This document shows positions 18,675-27,504 of a stretch of DNA of 45,993 nucleotides, one piece after another; position 1 is the stretch's first letter; every line of letters begins with the position of its first letter. The translations under genes were made by a program, and so were the position numbers. This DNA comes from Spirochaetia bacterium (GTDB lineage: Bacteria; Spirochaetota; Spirochaetia; CADAEX01), in assembly GCA_017649605.1 (NCBI GenBank), contig JAGCGL010000036.1:1-45993 (forward strand), written 5' to 3'. The notes under the pieces were generated by a model. That model was not told the DNA's origin. It saw only the letters and a list, made by a program, of their open reading frames with translations, and searched no databases.

Positions 18675-18703
18675 TTGTTAAAGACTTTATTTTCTTATAT
18701 TAT
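18675..18703 (+). promoter_or_regulatory. Promoter of the def-fmt operon
   Basis: TTGTTA (18675-18680), a 17-bp spacer and TATTAT (18698-18703) precede def; a TATAAT at 18703-18708 is an alternative -10. A GGAG site follows at 18711-18714, so this transcript has a short leader with ribosome-binding site. Confidence 0.4.
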
Positions 18704-18720
18704 ATAATCTGGAGAAGTTT

Positions 18721-19215
18721 ATGGATCTGGATGTTGTCACATTAGGAAATGAAGTATTGCGGGAAAAAGCCAAGGCTGTGGAGACCTTCGACCAGGCTCT
18801 GGAGGAGACTGTCCGCCAGATGTTTGTCCTTATGAGGGAAAAGAAAGGGGTCGGCCTTGCAGCACCGCAGATAGGCATTTCCAGACGCTTCTTTGTAACC
18901 GAAGCAGTGGACGACAAGCCGAGAGTTTTCATAAACCCGGAGATTATCGAGACTTCTCAGGAGACTGTGAATGGAGAGGAAGGCTGCCTTAGCCTGCCCG
19001 GTGTCTGGGCAAATGTGGTCAGACCCTACTCTGTCAAAGTTCAGGCTCAGGATACCAGCGGAAAGATATTCCACCTGAATGCCGAAGGGTGGCTTGCCCG
19101 GATAATACTGCACGAGAACGACCATCTGAACGGCCTCCTCTTTGTGGACAGACTGCCACAGAACATCAAGAATAAAGTCATAAGCAAATACGAGAAGATG
19201 AGCCAGAACAAATGA
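18721..19215 (+). CDS. def: Peptide deformylase
   Basis: A 164-residue metalloenzyme that removes the formyl group from new proteins. All three family motifs are intact: GVGLAAPQIG (residues 43-52), EGCLSLPG with metal ligand Cys89, and HENDHLNG with ligands His131 and His135 and catalytic Glu132. It overlaps fmt by 4 nt, the usual coupling of formylation and deformylation genes. The GGAG site sits 7 nt before the ATG. Confidence 0.97.
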   Translation: MDLDVVTLGNEVLREKAKAVETFDQALEETVRQMFVLMREKKGVGLAAPQIGISRRFFVTEAVDDKPRVFINPEIIETSQETVNGEEGCLSLPGVWANVVRPYSVKVQAQDTSGKIFHLNAEGWLARIILHENDHLNGLLFVDRLPQNIKNKVISKYEKMSQNK

Positions 19216-20156
19216 AGATACTTTTTGCAGGAACCCCGGCCATAGCAGTACCTGTACTCAAGGCGCTGTCCGATAACCATCAGGTGTCTGGTGTCCTTAC
19301 CAATCCGGACCGCCCCGCAGGAAGAAAGAACATACTCACCCCATCTCCTGTCAAGGTGTGCGCCTTGGAACGGGCTATTCCTGTGTTCCAGCCAGAGAAG
19401 CTTGATGAAAGATTCATTAGTTTCCTTAAGGAAGAGGGGTTTGACACCCTTATCACTTTTGCATTCGGAAAAATTTTCAAGAAAGAATTCCTTGACCTTT
19501 TCACAAACGGCGCATTCAATATCCATCCATCGCTCCTGCCACGCTGGAGAGGGCCGGCCCCTATAAATGCCACAATCCTGGCAGGGGATATAGTCAGCGG
19601 AATAACAATTCAGAAGATGGCCCTTAAGATGGACACCGGCGACATAGCGCTGCAGATACCTTTCCCTCTGGATGGAACCGAGACAGCCCCGGACCTCACC
19701 GAGTTTGTTGCAGCCAAAAGTGCACTGCTCATCCCGGGATTCATAAAAGCCCTGGAGGCCGATTCCTTAAACTACACAGCCCAGAACGAGGCCAAGGCCA
19801 CCTACTGCTCAATGATTAAAAAAGAGGATGGAATAATAGACTGGCACGAAAGCGCCGCATCCATAGAGCGCAAGATACGGGCCTACCAGCCCTGGCCAGG
19901 CAGTTTCACCACCATGGCGGGAAAAACCATTGCAATTACCCAGGCTTCTCTGTACACTGGAGAGGAGTTTAAAGGTGGCGAATGCGGCACAGTGCTTGGT
20001 GTGGACAGGCGTCAGGGTATAATAGTTGCCACAGGGAAGGATTGCCTGGCCATACAATACCTTAAGCCGCAGGCTAAGAACGAGATGGATTTCAAGTCAT
20101 TCTTAAACGGTGCCAGAAATGTTATTGGTACTGTTCTTGGAGAGAAAAATGAATAA
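19212..20156 (+). CDS. fmt: Methionyl-tRNA formyltransferase
   Basis: A 314-residue enzyme that formylates initiator Met-tRNA using 10-formyltetrahydrofolate. The N-terminal domain begins KILFAGTPAIAVPVL, and the catalytic region reads NIHPSLLPRWRGPAPI, followed by KMDTGDIAL with the active-site aspartate. The C-terminal tRNA-binding domain includes RAYQPWPGSFT. The ATG overlaps the def stop, and its own end overlaps the PASTA protein start (ATGAATAA). Confidence 0.97.
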   Translation: MKILFAGTPAIAVPVLKALSDNHQVSGVLTNPDRPAGRKNILTPSPVKVCALERAIPVFQPEKLDERFISFLKEEGFDTLITFAFGKIFKKEFLDLFTNGAFNIHPSLLPRWRGPAPINATILAGDIVSGITIQKMALKMDTGDIALQIPFPLDGTETAPDLTEFVAAKSALLIPGFIKALEADSLNYTAQNEAKATYCSMIKKEDGIIDWHESAASIERKIRAYQPWPGSFTTMAGKTIAITQASLYTGEEFKGGECGTVLGVDRRQGIIVATGKDCLAIQYLKPQAKNEMDFKSFLNGARNVIGTVLGEKNE

Positions 20157-21120
20157 TTCTGGAAAAATAACTGTATTCACCCTTATGGGAATGATCATAC
20201 TTTTAGGGGCTTCGGCACTGGCCGGCTTCTTCCTTACCTTCCGCGGTTCAGAGATAACCGTAGTGCCGGACGTGAACGGCATGCAGCTGGAGGAGGCTCT
20301 TATTGCCATCCAGGACAAAGGGCTTACATCCAAGATACAGCTGCGTTATTCCCAGAACCCGGGCGACAAGGGAAAAATCCTTGAGCAGCAGCCTTCCCCG
20401 GGCTCTATCCGCCGGGCTGGAAAAGCTGTCACACTGTTCGTCAGCCAGGGTGCAGTAATCGACAAGATAGGCGACTATACAGGCTGGAACCTGCAGGATC
20501 TCAAGACCCACTTTATGACACTGTTCTCTACATACGGAACATTCATAACCATAAAGGAACCGGTAATTACAGTCTACAGCAACGAGCCGAGAGGCACCAT
20601 AATCCAGCAGAAGCCGCTTCCGGGAACACCTGTAAACAGCTACACACAGCTTGAGCTTATTGTCAGCCAGGGACCGGAAAATGCAGTTATCACAGTACCT
20701 ACATTCAAGGAGATGAACTTCCAGGAAGCACTGCTTCAGGTAACTGGAATGAACCTGCCGTTTGCATTCAGCTTCCGGGACAGGATGGGAGACGAGAAGC
20801 CAGGCACTGTTGTGGCACAGACTCCAGAGGCAGAGACCGAGGTTAAACGGGGCACCATGATGCAGCTTCAGATAGTGCCGCCAGCACCTGAGGAAGGAAA
20901 AGTGTTCGGCCTATTAGAGCGCTCTCTCCCCGATTATCCAGTTCCTATAAATCTTAAATATCAGATCATAGATCCTGTCGGCAACCGGACCGATGTATTC
21001 TCTACAAAGACCAAAGGTGGCGTCATCGCTATCCCATATTTTGTGGAGGAAGATTCAATCCTTATTTTGCTGACCGATGATAAAGAGATTGTCAACTTTA
21101 CAGTTAAAAAGGAGAATTAA
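20149..21120 (+). CDS. Membrane-anchored protein with three PASTA domains
   Basis: A 323-residue protein. A short cytoplasmic tail and one membrane segment (about residues 9-31) are followed by three PASTA-like domains (about 35-103, 105-178, 180-250). These are marked by VVPDVNGMQLEEA, the repeated Q.P.PG segments (QQPSPGS, QQKPLPGTP, QTPEAETEV) and TVPTFKEMNFQEAL. A C-terminal beta-rich tail follows. PASTA domains bind peptidoglycan fragments or beta-lactams, but no kinase or transpeptidase domain is attached. The start at 20149 overlaps the fmt stop; an upstream in-frame ATG at 20110 lies inside fmt and is less likely. Genes in the order def-fmt-PASTA are, to my knowledge, also seen in treponemes. 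Confidence 0.88.
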   Translation: MNNSGKITVFTLMGMIILLGASALAGFFLTFRGSEITVVPDVNGMQLEEALIAIQDKGLTSKIQLRYSQNPGDKGKILEQQPSPGSIRRAGKAVTLFVSQGAVIDKIGDYTGWNLQDLKTHFMTLFSTYGTFITIKEPVITVYSNEPRGTIIQQKPLPGTPVNSYTQLELIVSQGPENAVITVPTFKEMNFQEALLQVTGMNLPFAFSFRDRMGDEKPGTVVAQTPEAETEVKRGTMMQLQIVPPAPEEGKVFGLLERSLPDYPVPINLKYQIIDPVGNRTDVFSTKTKGGVIAIPYFVEEDSILILLTDDKEIVNFTVKKEN

Positions 21121-21121
21121 A

Positions 21122-21952
<831 letters not shown>

Positions 21953-21968
21953 GTTTCATGAAGAGATA

Positions 21969-22000
21969 AAAAAAGCTCCTCGCATTGAGGAGCTTTTTTG
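21969..22000. terminator. Bidirectional Rho-independent terminator
   Basis: A stem AAAGCTCCTC paired with GAGGAGCTTT around the loop GCATT is flanked by A-run and T-run on either side. On the plus strand it ends the def-mrp operon 17 nt after the stop; on the minus strand it ends tRNA-fMet a few nt after the discriminator base. Confidence 0.92.
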
Positions 22001-22004
22001 TTTT

Positions 22005-22077
22005 TAGCAGGGGTAGGACTCGGACCTACGACCTCCGGGTTATGAGCCCGACGAGCTGCCAACTGCTCTACCCTGCG
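22005..22077 (-). tRNA. tRNA-fMet (initiator, anticodon CAU)
   Basis: The minus strand folds into a full cloverleaf. The acceptor 5' strand is CGCAGGG, the anticodon loop CTCATAA, and the T stem GTAGG/CCTAC. Initiator features are present: three consecutive G-C pairs GGG/CCC at the base of the anticodon stem and an unpaired first position, here C1 opposite U72 rather than the usual A72. The CCA end is not encoded; AAAA follows the discriminator A. The D loop is one base shorter than in Escherichia coli. Formyl-Met-tRNA made from it is the substrate of the nearby fmt gene. Confidence 0.93.
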
Positions 22078-22130
22078 TCGATGTTCAACGATTATAACGG
22101 CACAGTGGGGTTTTGTCAACAGCAAACTGC

Positions 22131-22559
22131 CTAAATAATGTAGTTTTCGGCAGCTGGGCTGCTATTCATCAGGTCGGCAATAGTTATGCCGTCAAAAAAG
22201 TCATTTATAAGGGAATTGAACTTCTTCCACATGCCAAGGGTGCGGCATTCTGCCGCTCTGGCACAGGGCTTGGCATCCTTTGCCAGGCAGGCTACCGGCG
22301 CCAGGTCCCCTTCGGTAAGGCGGAGCACATCCCCTACTATGCATTTTTCAGGGCTAAGCACCAGCCGGTAGCCGCCACCCTTGCCATGGACACCCTCTAT
22401 AAGGCCGCTCTTGGTAAGCACCGGCACTATCCTCTCCAAATACTTAAGAGATATATCCTGCCGGTCTGCGATATCCTTCATCGGAATATAGCTTCCATTC
22501 CTATGCTCAGCCAGATCTATGAGAACTCTGAGCGCATATCTTCCACGTGTCGAAATCAT
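22131..22559 (-). CDS. Rrf2-family transcriptional regulator (IscR/CymR-like)
   Basis: A 142-residue winged-helix regulator beginning ISTRGRYALRVLIDLAEH, with the family recognition helix (ISLKYLERIVPVLTKSGLI) and wing (GKGGGYRL). Three cysteines at 91, 99 and 105 in the C-terminal loop correspond to the cluster-binding region of IscR-type members, although the spacing (7 then 5 residues between) is slightly wider. It may sense Fe-S status or cysteine supply. It lies immediately downstream of the metY-cysK-hydE-mnmA genes and has its own promoter; the shared operator halves there and at metY suggest that it represses itself and the operon. Its ATG is 5 nt after the -10 box, so its mRNA is likely leaderless. 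Confidence 0.9.
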   Translation of the reverse strand: MISTRGRYALRVLIDLAEHRNGSYIPMKDIADRQDISLKYLERIVPVLTKSGLIEGVHGKGGGYRLVLSPEKCIVGDVLRLTEGDLAPVACLAKDAKPCARAAECRTLGMWKKFNSLINDFFDGITIADLMNSSPAAENYII

Positions 22560-22564
22560 ACCCT

Positions 22565-22594
22565 ATTATACCACGAGTTTGGTAGGTAAATCAA
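22565..22594 (-). promoter_or_regulatory. rrf2 promoter with overlapping operator
   Basis: On the minus strand TTGATT (22594-22589), an 18-bp spacer and TATAAT (22570-22565, extended by an upstream TG) end 5 nt before the ATG at 22559. The spacer holds TGGTAGGTAA (plus strand 22580-22589), which is also found at the metY promoter. TACCA and TGGTA (22569-22573, 22580-22584) form an inverted repeat with a 6-nt gap. Autorepression is the simplest reading. Confidence 0.6.
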
Positions 22595-22603
22595 CAGATT
22601 TAC

Positions 22604-23668
22604 TCAAATAATTGTTCCACCGCCCAGCACCACATCGCCGTCATACAGCACTGCAGCCTGTCCCGGTGTCACAGCCCGCTGGGGCTGTTCAAATACTATC
22701 TCCACAGTGCCATCCTCCTTAGGATAGACCACTGCATCCTGCTCCCTGCTCCGGTAGCGGATCTTGGCCTTGCACCGCACCTCCCCTGCCGGTGTGTGAC
22801 CTGAAATCCAGTGGAAATCATCCACCTTTACATTACGGCAGAAAAGATCCTGGTCATGCCCTACCACCACAGTATTATCCTCCGGCCGGATCTCAACCAC
22901 ATACAAAGGCTCCGAGGCAGAGATTCCCAGTCCCCGCCGCTGCCCGATTGTATAGTGGATAATCCCTTTATGCCGGCCGATCACCTTGCCGTTCATATCC
23001 ACAAAATTGCCTGGCACACCCTTTTTCCCGGTATGAAGCTCTATAATCCCGGCATAATCCCCGTCGGGGACAAAGCAGATATCCTGGCTGTCGGGCTTTT
23101 CGGCATTACAGAACCCCTGCTCCGATGCAATTTGCCGTATCTGGCTCTTCCTAATGCTTCCCAAAGGAAACTGGATATGGGACAGCTGATCCTGCGAGAG
23201 CATGTAGAGCACATAACTCTGATCCTTTGTCTCATCCAGTCCTTTCTTAAGCAGATACTTCCCCGAAGAATCCCGCTCTATCCGGGCATAGTGGCCTGTA
23301 ACCACATAATCGCACTGCAAAATAGAGGCCCGCTCAAAAAGCTTCTCAAACTTCATATAACGGTTACAGTCGATGCACGGATTCGGAGTCTTTCCCTTCT
23401 CATAGCTCTGTATAAATTTCTCTATTATGTGATGCTGGAAATCCTTCTTGAAATTGAAGACAAAGTAATCCATTCCCAGGCTGTAGGCGACACGGCGGGC
23501 ATCCTCCACATCGGAGAGGGAGCAGCAGGTATGGCTTTTAGGTATTCCGGCATCCTCGTTGTCGTACAGGTGCATGGTGCACCCGATGCATTCATATCCT
23601 TTCTGCTGCATAAGCAGAGCCGCAACGCTGGAATCGACCCCGCCGCTCATGGCAATAAGCGCTTTCAT
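22604..23668 (-). CDS. mnmA: tRNA-specific 2-thiouridylase MnmA
   Basis: A 354-residue enzyme that makes 2-thiouridine at the wobble position of Lys, Glu and Gln tRNAs. The PP-loop is SGGVDSS at residues 8-14. The catalytic cysteines are Cys98 (TPNPCIDCN) and Cys198 (DSQDICFVPDG). The remaining conserved segments VTGHYARI, KDQSYVLY and GQRRGLG are present. Its ATG shares its A with the TGA of hydE, so translation is coupled. The clustering with cysteine synthesis genes fits its need for persulfide sulfur. It carries no promoter of its own that I can see. Confidence 0.96.
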   Translation of the reverse strand: MKALIAMSGGVDSSVAALLMQQKGYECIGCTMHLYDNEDAGIPKSHTCCSLSDVEDARRVAYSLGMDYFVFNFKKDFQHHIIEKFIQSYEKGKTPNPCIDCNRYMKFEKLFERASILQCDYVVTGHYARIERDSSGKYLLKKGLDETKDQSYVLYMLSQDQLSHIQFPLGSIRKSQIRQIASEQGFCNAEKPDSQDICFVPDGDYAGIIELHTGKKGVPGNFVDMNGKVIGRHKGIIHYTIGQRRGLGISASEPLYVVEIRPEDNTVVVGHDQDLFCRNVKVDDFHWISGHTPAGEVRCKAKIRYRSREQDAVVYPKEDGTVEIVFEQPQRAVTPGQAAVLYDGDVVLGGGTII

Positions 23669-24714
23669 CAGTGTTTCTTCACATCTCCAATGTCTGTAGA
23701 AAATTCATATCCCGCATTCGTGACACGGCGTTCCAGACAGAACCGGCACTGCACAGAACCCTCGCCAGTACATATCTTCGAATCGTAGATAGCATATTTT
23801 TTGCGCACTGCCACAGGAGAGAGGTTGGGCATGACCACATTGGCACCCGCCTTGAGTCCCAGCTCGCGCCCTTCGGGACAGATAGTTCCCAAGGCAGTGG
23901 TTGCAGGAATAAGGGCGTATGGGAACATAAGCCGAAGCACTGCAATGAGCCGCAGTGTCAGCTTGAAGTCACCATTCGGAAAGTCCTTGAATGGAGTATC
24001 GCTCTGTGTTATGTATGGACCAATACCTATCATGTCAGGCTGGAGCGACTGCAGGAACCTGATATCTGCAATTATGTTTTCGACAGTCTGATACGGAGAG
24101 CCCACCATAAAGCCGGAGCCCACCTGATACCCTATCGCCTTAAGGTCAAAGAGGCACTGTTTCCGCCTCTCAAGGCTCATGGAAGTTGGATGCAGTTTTC
24201 GGTAATGCTCAGGGGCTGCAGTTTCGTGCCGCAGAAGATAACGGCGGGCTCCTGCATCAAAGAAATCCTGGTAGCTGCTCTTTTCCTTTTCCCCTATAGA
24301 AAGGGTTATTGCACAGTCAGGGTAGGCCTTATGGATAGAAGAGACAATATCGATAATTATCTCGTCTGTGAAAAATGGATCCTCCCCACCCTGCAGCACA
24401 AAAGTACGATAGCCCAGAGCATAGCCCTGGGCACAACAGGAGAGAATGTCCTCTTTAGACAGCCGATAGCGGCTTATAAGGCTGTTCTTGGCACGCAGCC
24501 CGCAGTAAAGGCAGTTGTTCTTACAGTAGTTTGTAAACTCTATAAGTCCCCGCAGGTAAACCTGCTTTCCGTAAAAACGCTGCCGTACCGCATCAGCTTC
24601 CTTAAAGAGGAAAGAATCAAAGCTGTCCTGACTAAGAAGCCAGGACAGCTCGTCGTCTGTAGGTACAAACGGTTTATTACTCAGCAAAGAGTGGAGTCGA
24701 GAGGTATCTGTCAC
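23668..24714 (-). CDS. hydE: [FeFe]-hydrogenase maturase HydE (radical SAM)
   Basis: A 348-residue radical SAM enzyme that helps build the dithiomethylamine-bridged H-cluster of [FeFe] hydrogenase. The cluster motif CKNNCLYCG uses Cys64, Cys68 and Cys71. Strong HydE wording follows: [57 protein letters not shown] and [10 protein letters not shown]. The accessory C-terminal cysteines ([12 protein letters not shown]) are present. The start is uncertain: GTG at 24714 gives the usual length and overlaps cysK by 38 nt; TTG at 24687 is the alternative. Neither has a strong ribosome-binding site. hydF, hydG and the hydrogenase itself are not in the window. Confidence 0.88.
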   Translation of the reverse strand: MTDTSRLHSLLSNKPFVPTDDELSWLLSQDSFDSFLFKEADAVRQRFYGKQVYLRGLIEFTNYCKNNCLYCGLRAKNSLISRYRLSKEDILSCCAQGYALGYRTFVLQGGEDPFFTDEIIIDIVSSIHKAYPDCAITLSIGEKEKSSYQDFFDAGARRYLLRHETAAPEHYRKLHPTSMSLERRKQCLFDLKAIGYQVGSGFMVGSPYQTVENIIADIRFLQSLQPDMIGIGPYITQSDTPFKDFPNGDFKLTLRLIAVLRLMFPYALIPATTALGTICPEGRELGLKAGANVVMPNLSPVAVRKKYAIYDSKICTGEGSVQCRFCLERRVTNAGYEFSTDIGDVKKH

Positions 24715-25609
24715 CTGTATCCGGCAGGAGCACCACAATGGTCTTTCCTGCATTCTCCTTGCGTTTTGCCAGTTCAATTGCAGCAAATGCTGCGGCGCCG
24801 GAAGAGATTCCCACCAGCACACCCTCTTTCTTTCCGATCAGCTTTCCAGTCTCGAAAGCATCTTCGTTCTTGACAGGGATAATCTCGTCGTAAACCTTGG
24901 TGTTGAGCACATCGGGCACAAATCCAGCGCCGATTCCCTGGATCTTATGAGGTCCAGCCACACCTGTGGAAAGCACTGCAGATGTCGCAGGCTCTACAGC
25001 CACAACCTTGACACCAGGATTCTTTGACTTAAGGTATTCGCCTACTCCGGTAATAGTTCCACCGGTGCCGACTCCTGCAACAAAGAAATCAACCTTGCCG
25101 TCTGTATCCTCATAGATCTCCGGTCCGGTGGTCTCGCGGTGAGCCTTGGGGTTTGCAGGGTTCACAAACTGGCCTGGGATAAAGCTGTTAGGAATCTCCT
25201 TTGCAAGCTCATCTGCCTTGGCAATTGCCCCCTTCATACCTTTTGCCCCCTCGGTGAGAACCAGCTCGGCACCGTAAGCCTTCATAAGCTGGCGGCGCTC
25301 CACAGACATGGTCTCAGGCATTACAATTATAATCCGGTAGCCACGGGCAGCTGCCACTGCAGCAAGTCCAATTCCTGTGTTTCCGCTGGTAGGCTCGATG
25401 ATCACAGAGCCTGGTTTAAGCTTTCCGCTGGCCTCGGCATCGTCGATCATTGCTTTCCCGATTCTGTCCTTTACAGAACCTGCCGGGTTGAAGTACTCAA
25501 GCTTAGCCAGAAGCTTTGCCTTGAGCCCCAGCTCTTTCTCAATATGGGTAAGCTCCAGAAGCGGTGTTTTTCCAATCAGCTGATCTGCTGAAGTATAAAT
25601 CTTAGACAT
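24677..25609 (-). CDS. cysK: Cysteine synthase (O-acetylserine sulfhydrylase)
   Basis: A 310-residue PLP enzyme that joins O-acetylserine and sulfide to give cysteine. The PLP lysine is Lys47 ([11 protein letters not shown]). The TSGNTGIG substrate loop, the [10 protein letters not shown] phosphate-binding loop and the GISSGAAA motif are intact. It lies 31 nt downstream of metY and overlaps hydE. It is probably transcribed from the Rrf2-type operator upstream of metY. Confidence 0.96.
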   Translation of the reverse strand: MSKIYTSADQLIGKTPLLELTHIEKELGLKAKLLAKLEYFNPAGSVKDRIGKAMIDDAEASGKLKPGSVIIEPTSGNTGIGLAAVAAARGYRIIIVMPETMSVERRQLMKAYGAELVLTEGAKGMKGAIAKADELAKEIPNSFIPGQFVNPANPKAHRETTGPEIYEDTDGKVDFFVAGVGTGGTITGVGEYLKSKNPGVKVVAVEPATSAVLSTGVAGPHKIQGIGAGFVPDVLNTKVYDEIIPVKNEDAFETGKLIGKKEGVLVGISSGAAAFAAIELAKRKENAGKTIVVLLPDTGDRYLSTPLFAE

Positions 25610-25640
25610 AGTGTTCTCCTTGTTCTATTCTATCAATCTT

Positions 25641-26921
25641 TTATACAGCCGCAAACCCTTTCTCAAGGTCTGCGATGATATCATCAATATGCTCGGTACC
25701 GATAGAGAGCCGGATAGTGCTCTGGCGGATACCTACTTCCTCAAGCTCCTTTTCCGAAAGCTGTGAATGAGTGGTAGTTGCCGGATGGATCACCAGGCTC
25801 TTCACATCTGCAACGTTTGCAAGAAGCGAGAAGATCTCCAGGTTGTCGATGAAAGCGTGGGCCTCCTTCTGCCCTCCCTTGATATCGAAGGTGAAGATGC
25901 TTCCGCCGCCGTTCGGGAAATACTTCTGGTACAGCGCATGATCCGGATGCTCCGGCAGTGACGGATGGTTGATCTTGGCCACCTTAGGATGCTTCTTAAG
26001 GAACTCGATAACCTTCTTGGTGTTCTCCGCATGGCGCTCAAGCCTGAGGGATAAAGTCTCTGTGCCCTGCAGCAGGAGGAAAGCTGCAAAAGGAGAGATC
26101 GCTGCACCCTGATCCCTCAGGAGGATAGCGCGGATATAGGTCACAAATGCTGCTGGGCCTACAGCATCGGCAAAAGAGATGCCATGATAGCTTGGGTTTG
26201 CATCTGCAATAGGTGCAAACTTGCCTGCCTTCTTCCAGTCGAACTTGCCGGAGTCCACAATAATACCGCCCAGTGTTGTTCCATGGCCGCCGATGAACTT
26301 GGTTGCAGAATGGACTACGATATCTGCACCGTGCTCGATAGGACGGATAAGGAACGGAGTTCCAAAGGTGTTGTCTATTGCAAGAGGAATACCATGCTTG
26401 TGGGCAATGGCTGCAATAGCATCGATATCTGGAATGTCGCTGTTCGGGTTACCCAGTGTCTCGATGAATACTGCCTTTGTATTAGGCTTGATAGCTGCCT
26501 CAAGCTCTGCCAGGTTATGGGCATCGACAAATGTTGTATCCACACCATATAAAGGAAGAGTGTGTGCCAGAAGGTTGTAGGTTCCACCGTAGATAGTCTT
26601 CTGGGCTACAATGTGGTCTCCAGCCTGTGCCAGTGCCTGGATAGTATAGGTGATGGCTGCTGCACCTGAAGCCAATGCCAGGGCTGCTACACCGCCCTCA
26701 AGGGCTGCGATTCTTTTCTCAAGCACATCCTGTGTGCTGTTGGTCAGACGGCCGTAGATGTTTCCTGCATCTGCAAGTCCGAACCGTGCTGCGGCGTGGG
26801 CTGAGTTATGGAATACATAAGAAGTTGTGGCATAAATCGGTACTGCCCGGGAATCGGTTACCGGGTCGGCCTGCTCCTGTCCTACATGGAGCTGTAATGT
26901 TTCAAATTTATAGTTGCTCAT
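25641..26921 (-). CDS. metY: O-acetylhomoserine sulfhydrylase
   Basis: A 426-residue PLP enzyme of the Cys/Met metabolism family that makes homocysteine from O-acetylhomoserine and sulfide. The PLP lysine is Lys208 (VVHSATKFIGGHG). YGRLTNSTQDVLEKR near the N terminus and the length (over 420 rather than about 390) favour O-acetylhomoserine aminocarboxypropyltransferase over cystathionine gamma-synthase. It has an AGGAG site and a leader of about 70 nt containing the operator. It is the first gene of the sulfur operon. Confidence 0.94.
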   Translation of the reverse strand: MSNYKFETLQLHVGQEQADPVTDSRAVPIYATTSYVFHNSAHAAARFGLADAGNIYGRLTNSTQDVLEKRIAALEGGVAALALASGAAAITYTIQALAQAGDHIVAQKTIYGGTYNLLAHTLPLYGVDTTFVDAHNLAELEAAIKPNTKAVFIETLGNPNSDIPDIDAIAAIAHKHGIPLAIDNTFGTPFLIRPIEHGADIVVHSATKFIGGHGTTLGGIIVDSGKFDWKKAGKFAPIADANPSYHGISFADAVGPAAFVTYIRAILLRDQGAAISPFAAFLLLQGTETLSLRLERHAENTKKVIEFLKKHPKVAKINHPSLPEHPDHALYQKYFPNGGGSIFTFDIKGGQKEAHAFIDNLEIFSLLANVADVKSLVIHPATTTHSQLSEKELEEVGIRQSTIRLSIGTEHIDDIIADLEKGFAAV

Positions 26922-26971
26922 GTCGTTCTCCTTTTTCTCTTTTAAGTTTCTTCGCTAGCTTTTCTCTTTAT

Positions 26972-27025
26972 CCTACCAACCTGGTAGGTAAGTAGAATAT
27001 AGCACAAAGGAGAAAAATTTGTCAA
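26972..27025 (-). promoter_or_regulatory. metY operon promoter with Rrf2-type operator
   Basis: On the minus strand TTGACA (27025-27020), an 18-bp spacer and TATATT (27001-26996) form a near-consensus promoter. Starting at about +1, an inverted repeat CCTACCA-N3-TGGTAGG (26972-26988) continues into TGGTAGGTAA (26982-26991), a 10-mer identical to that in the rrf2 promoter. Binding there would block transcription start. Confidence 0.7.
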
Positions 27026-27085
27026 CAGGAAAAATAAAATTTTTTGAATTTTTTTTGAGATGTTGTGCTGGAACCTGTATTATTG

Positions 27086-27400
27086 CTACTTTACCATGCG
27101 CTCGAGAAGTTGAAGAAGCGAGTCCTGCTCTGCGGTCGAAAGCTGCTGGAAAAGCTGCACCAGACGGCGGGTCTTGTTATCCAGATGACGCTGCCGGGTG
27201 TCGCGGCCAGTGACCAGATACTCCACGCTGCACCCAAGCACCCGGGCCAGGCGCACTGCCACCTCGGCCGAAGGCATGCAGCCCCGCACCCCCACATAAC
27301 TGTCGATGGCACGCTTAGTTATGCCGGCCCGATCGGCCACCTCCTTGTCAAGAAGCCCTGAGTATTCTATCTCTTCCCGCAGTCTATCTCTGAAGTCCAC
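27086..27400 (-). CDS. XRE-family transcriptional regulator
   Basis: A 104-residue protein with a helix-turn-helix domain in its first 65 residues (LLDKEVADRAGITKRAIDSYV, then EVAVRLARVLGCSVEYLVTG). A C-terminal helix follows that may mediate dimerisation. The start is GTG at 27400, only 6 nt after TATTAT and with no Shine-Dalgarno sequence. It is divergent from the gene at 27505 and is flanked by an 11-bp inverted repeat that may be its operator. No toxin partner or phage gene is adjacent. Confidence 0.85.
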   Translation of the reverse strand: MDFRDRLREEIEYSGLLDKEVADRAGITKRAIDSYVGVRGCMPSAEVAVRLARVLGCSVEYLVTGRDTRQRHLDNKTRRLVQLFQQLSTAEQDSLLQLLERMVK

Positions 27401-27406
27401 GTGGGT

Positions 27407-27492
27407 ATAATATCACTTTATTCGCACTATGGAGTAGACGATAACAAGATAATGTTGTATATTCTATAAGAATACTACTATAGTGATATTAT
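27407..27492. promoter_or_regulatory. Divergent promoter region with 11-bp inverted repeat
   Basis: ATAATATCACT at 27407-27417 is the exact reverse complement of AGTGATATTAT at 27482-27492. The two arms lie next to the starts of the divergent xre and 27505 genes. CACTATGGAGTAG (27425-27437) and CTACTATAGTG (27475-27485) extend the mirror similarity imperfectly. The arms overlap the likely -10 boxes on both sides, as expected for an autoregulating XRE repressor. Confidence 0.5.
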
Positions 27493-27504
27493 CTGGAGGG
27501 ATTT

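Noticed and set aside
22005-22077. Elongator tRNA-Met
   Set aside because: Three G-C pairs in the anticodon stem and the unpaired first acceptor position identify an initiator.
23671-24873. Open frame of 400 codons on the plus strand opposite hydE and cysK
   Set aside because: Shadow of conserved minus-strand enzymes; the translation is cysteine- and histidine-rich with no family features.
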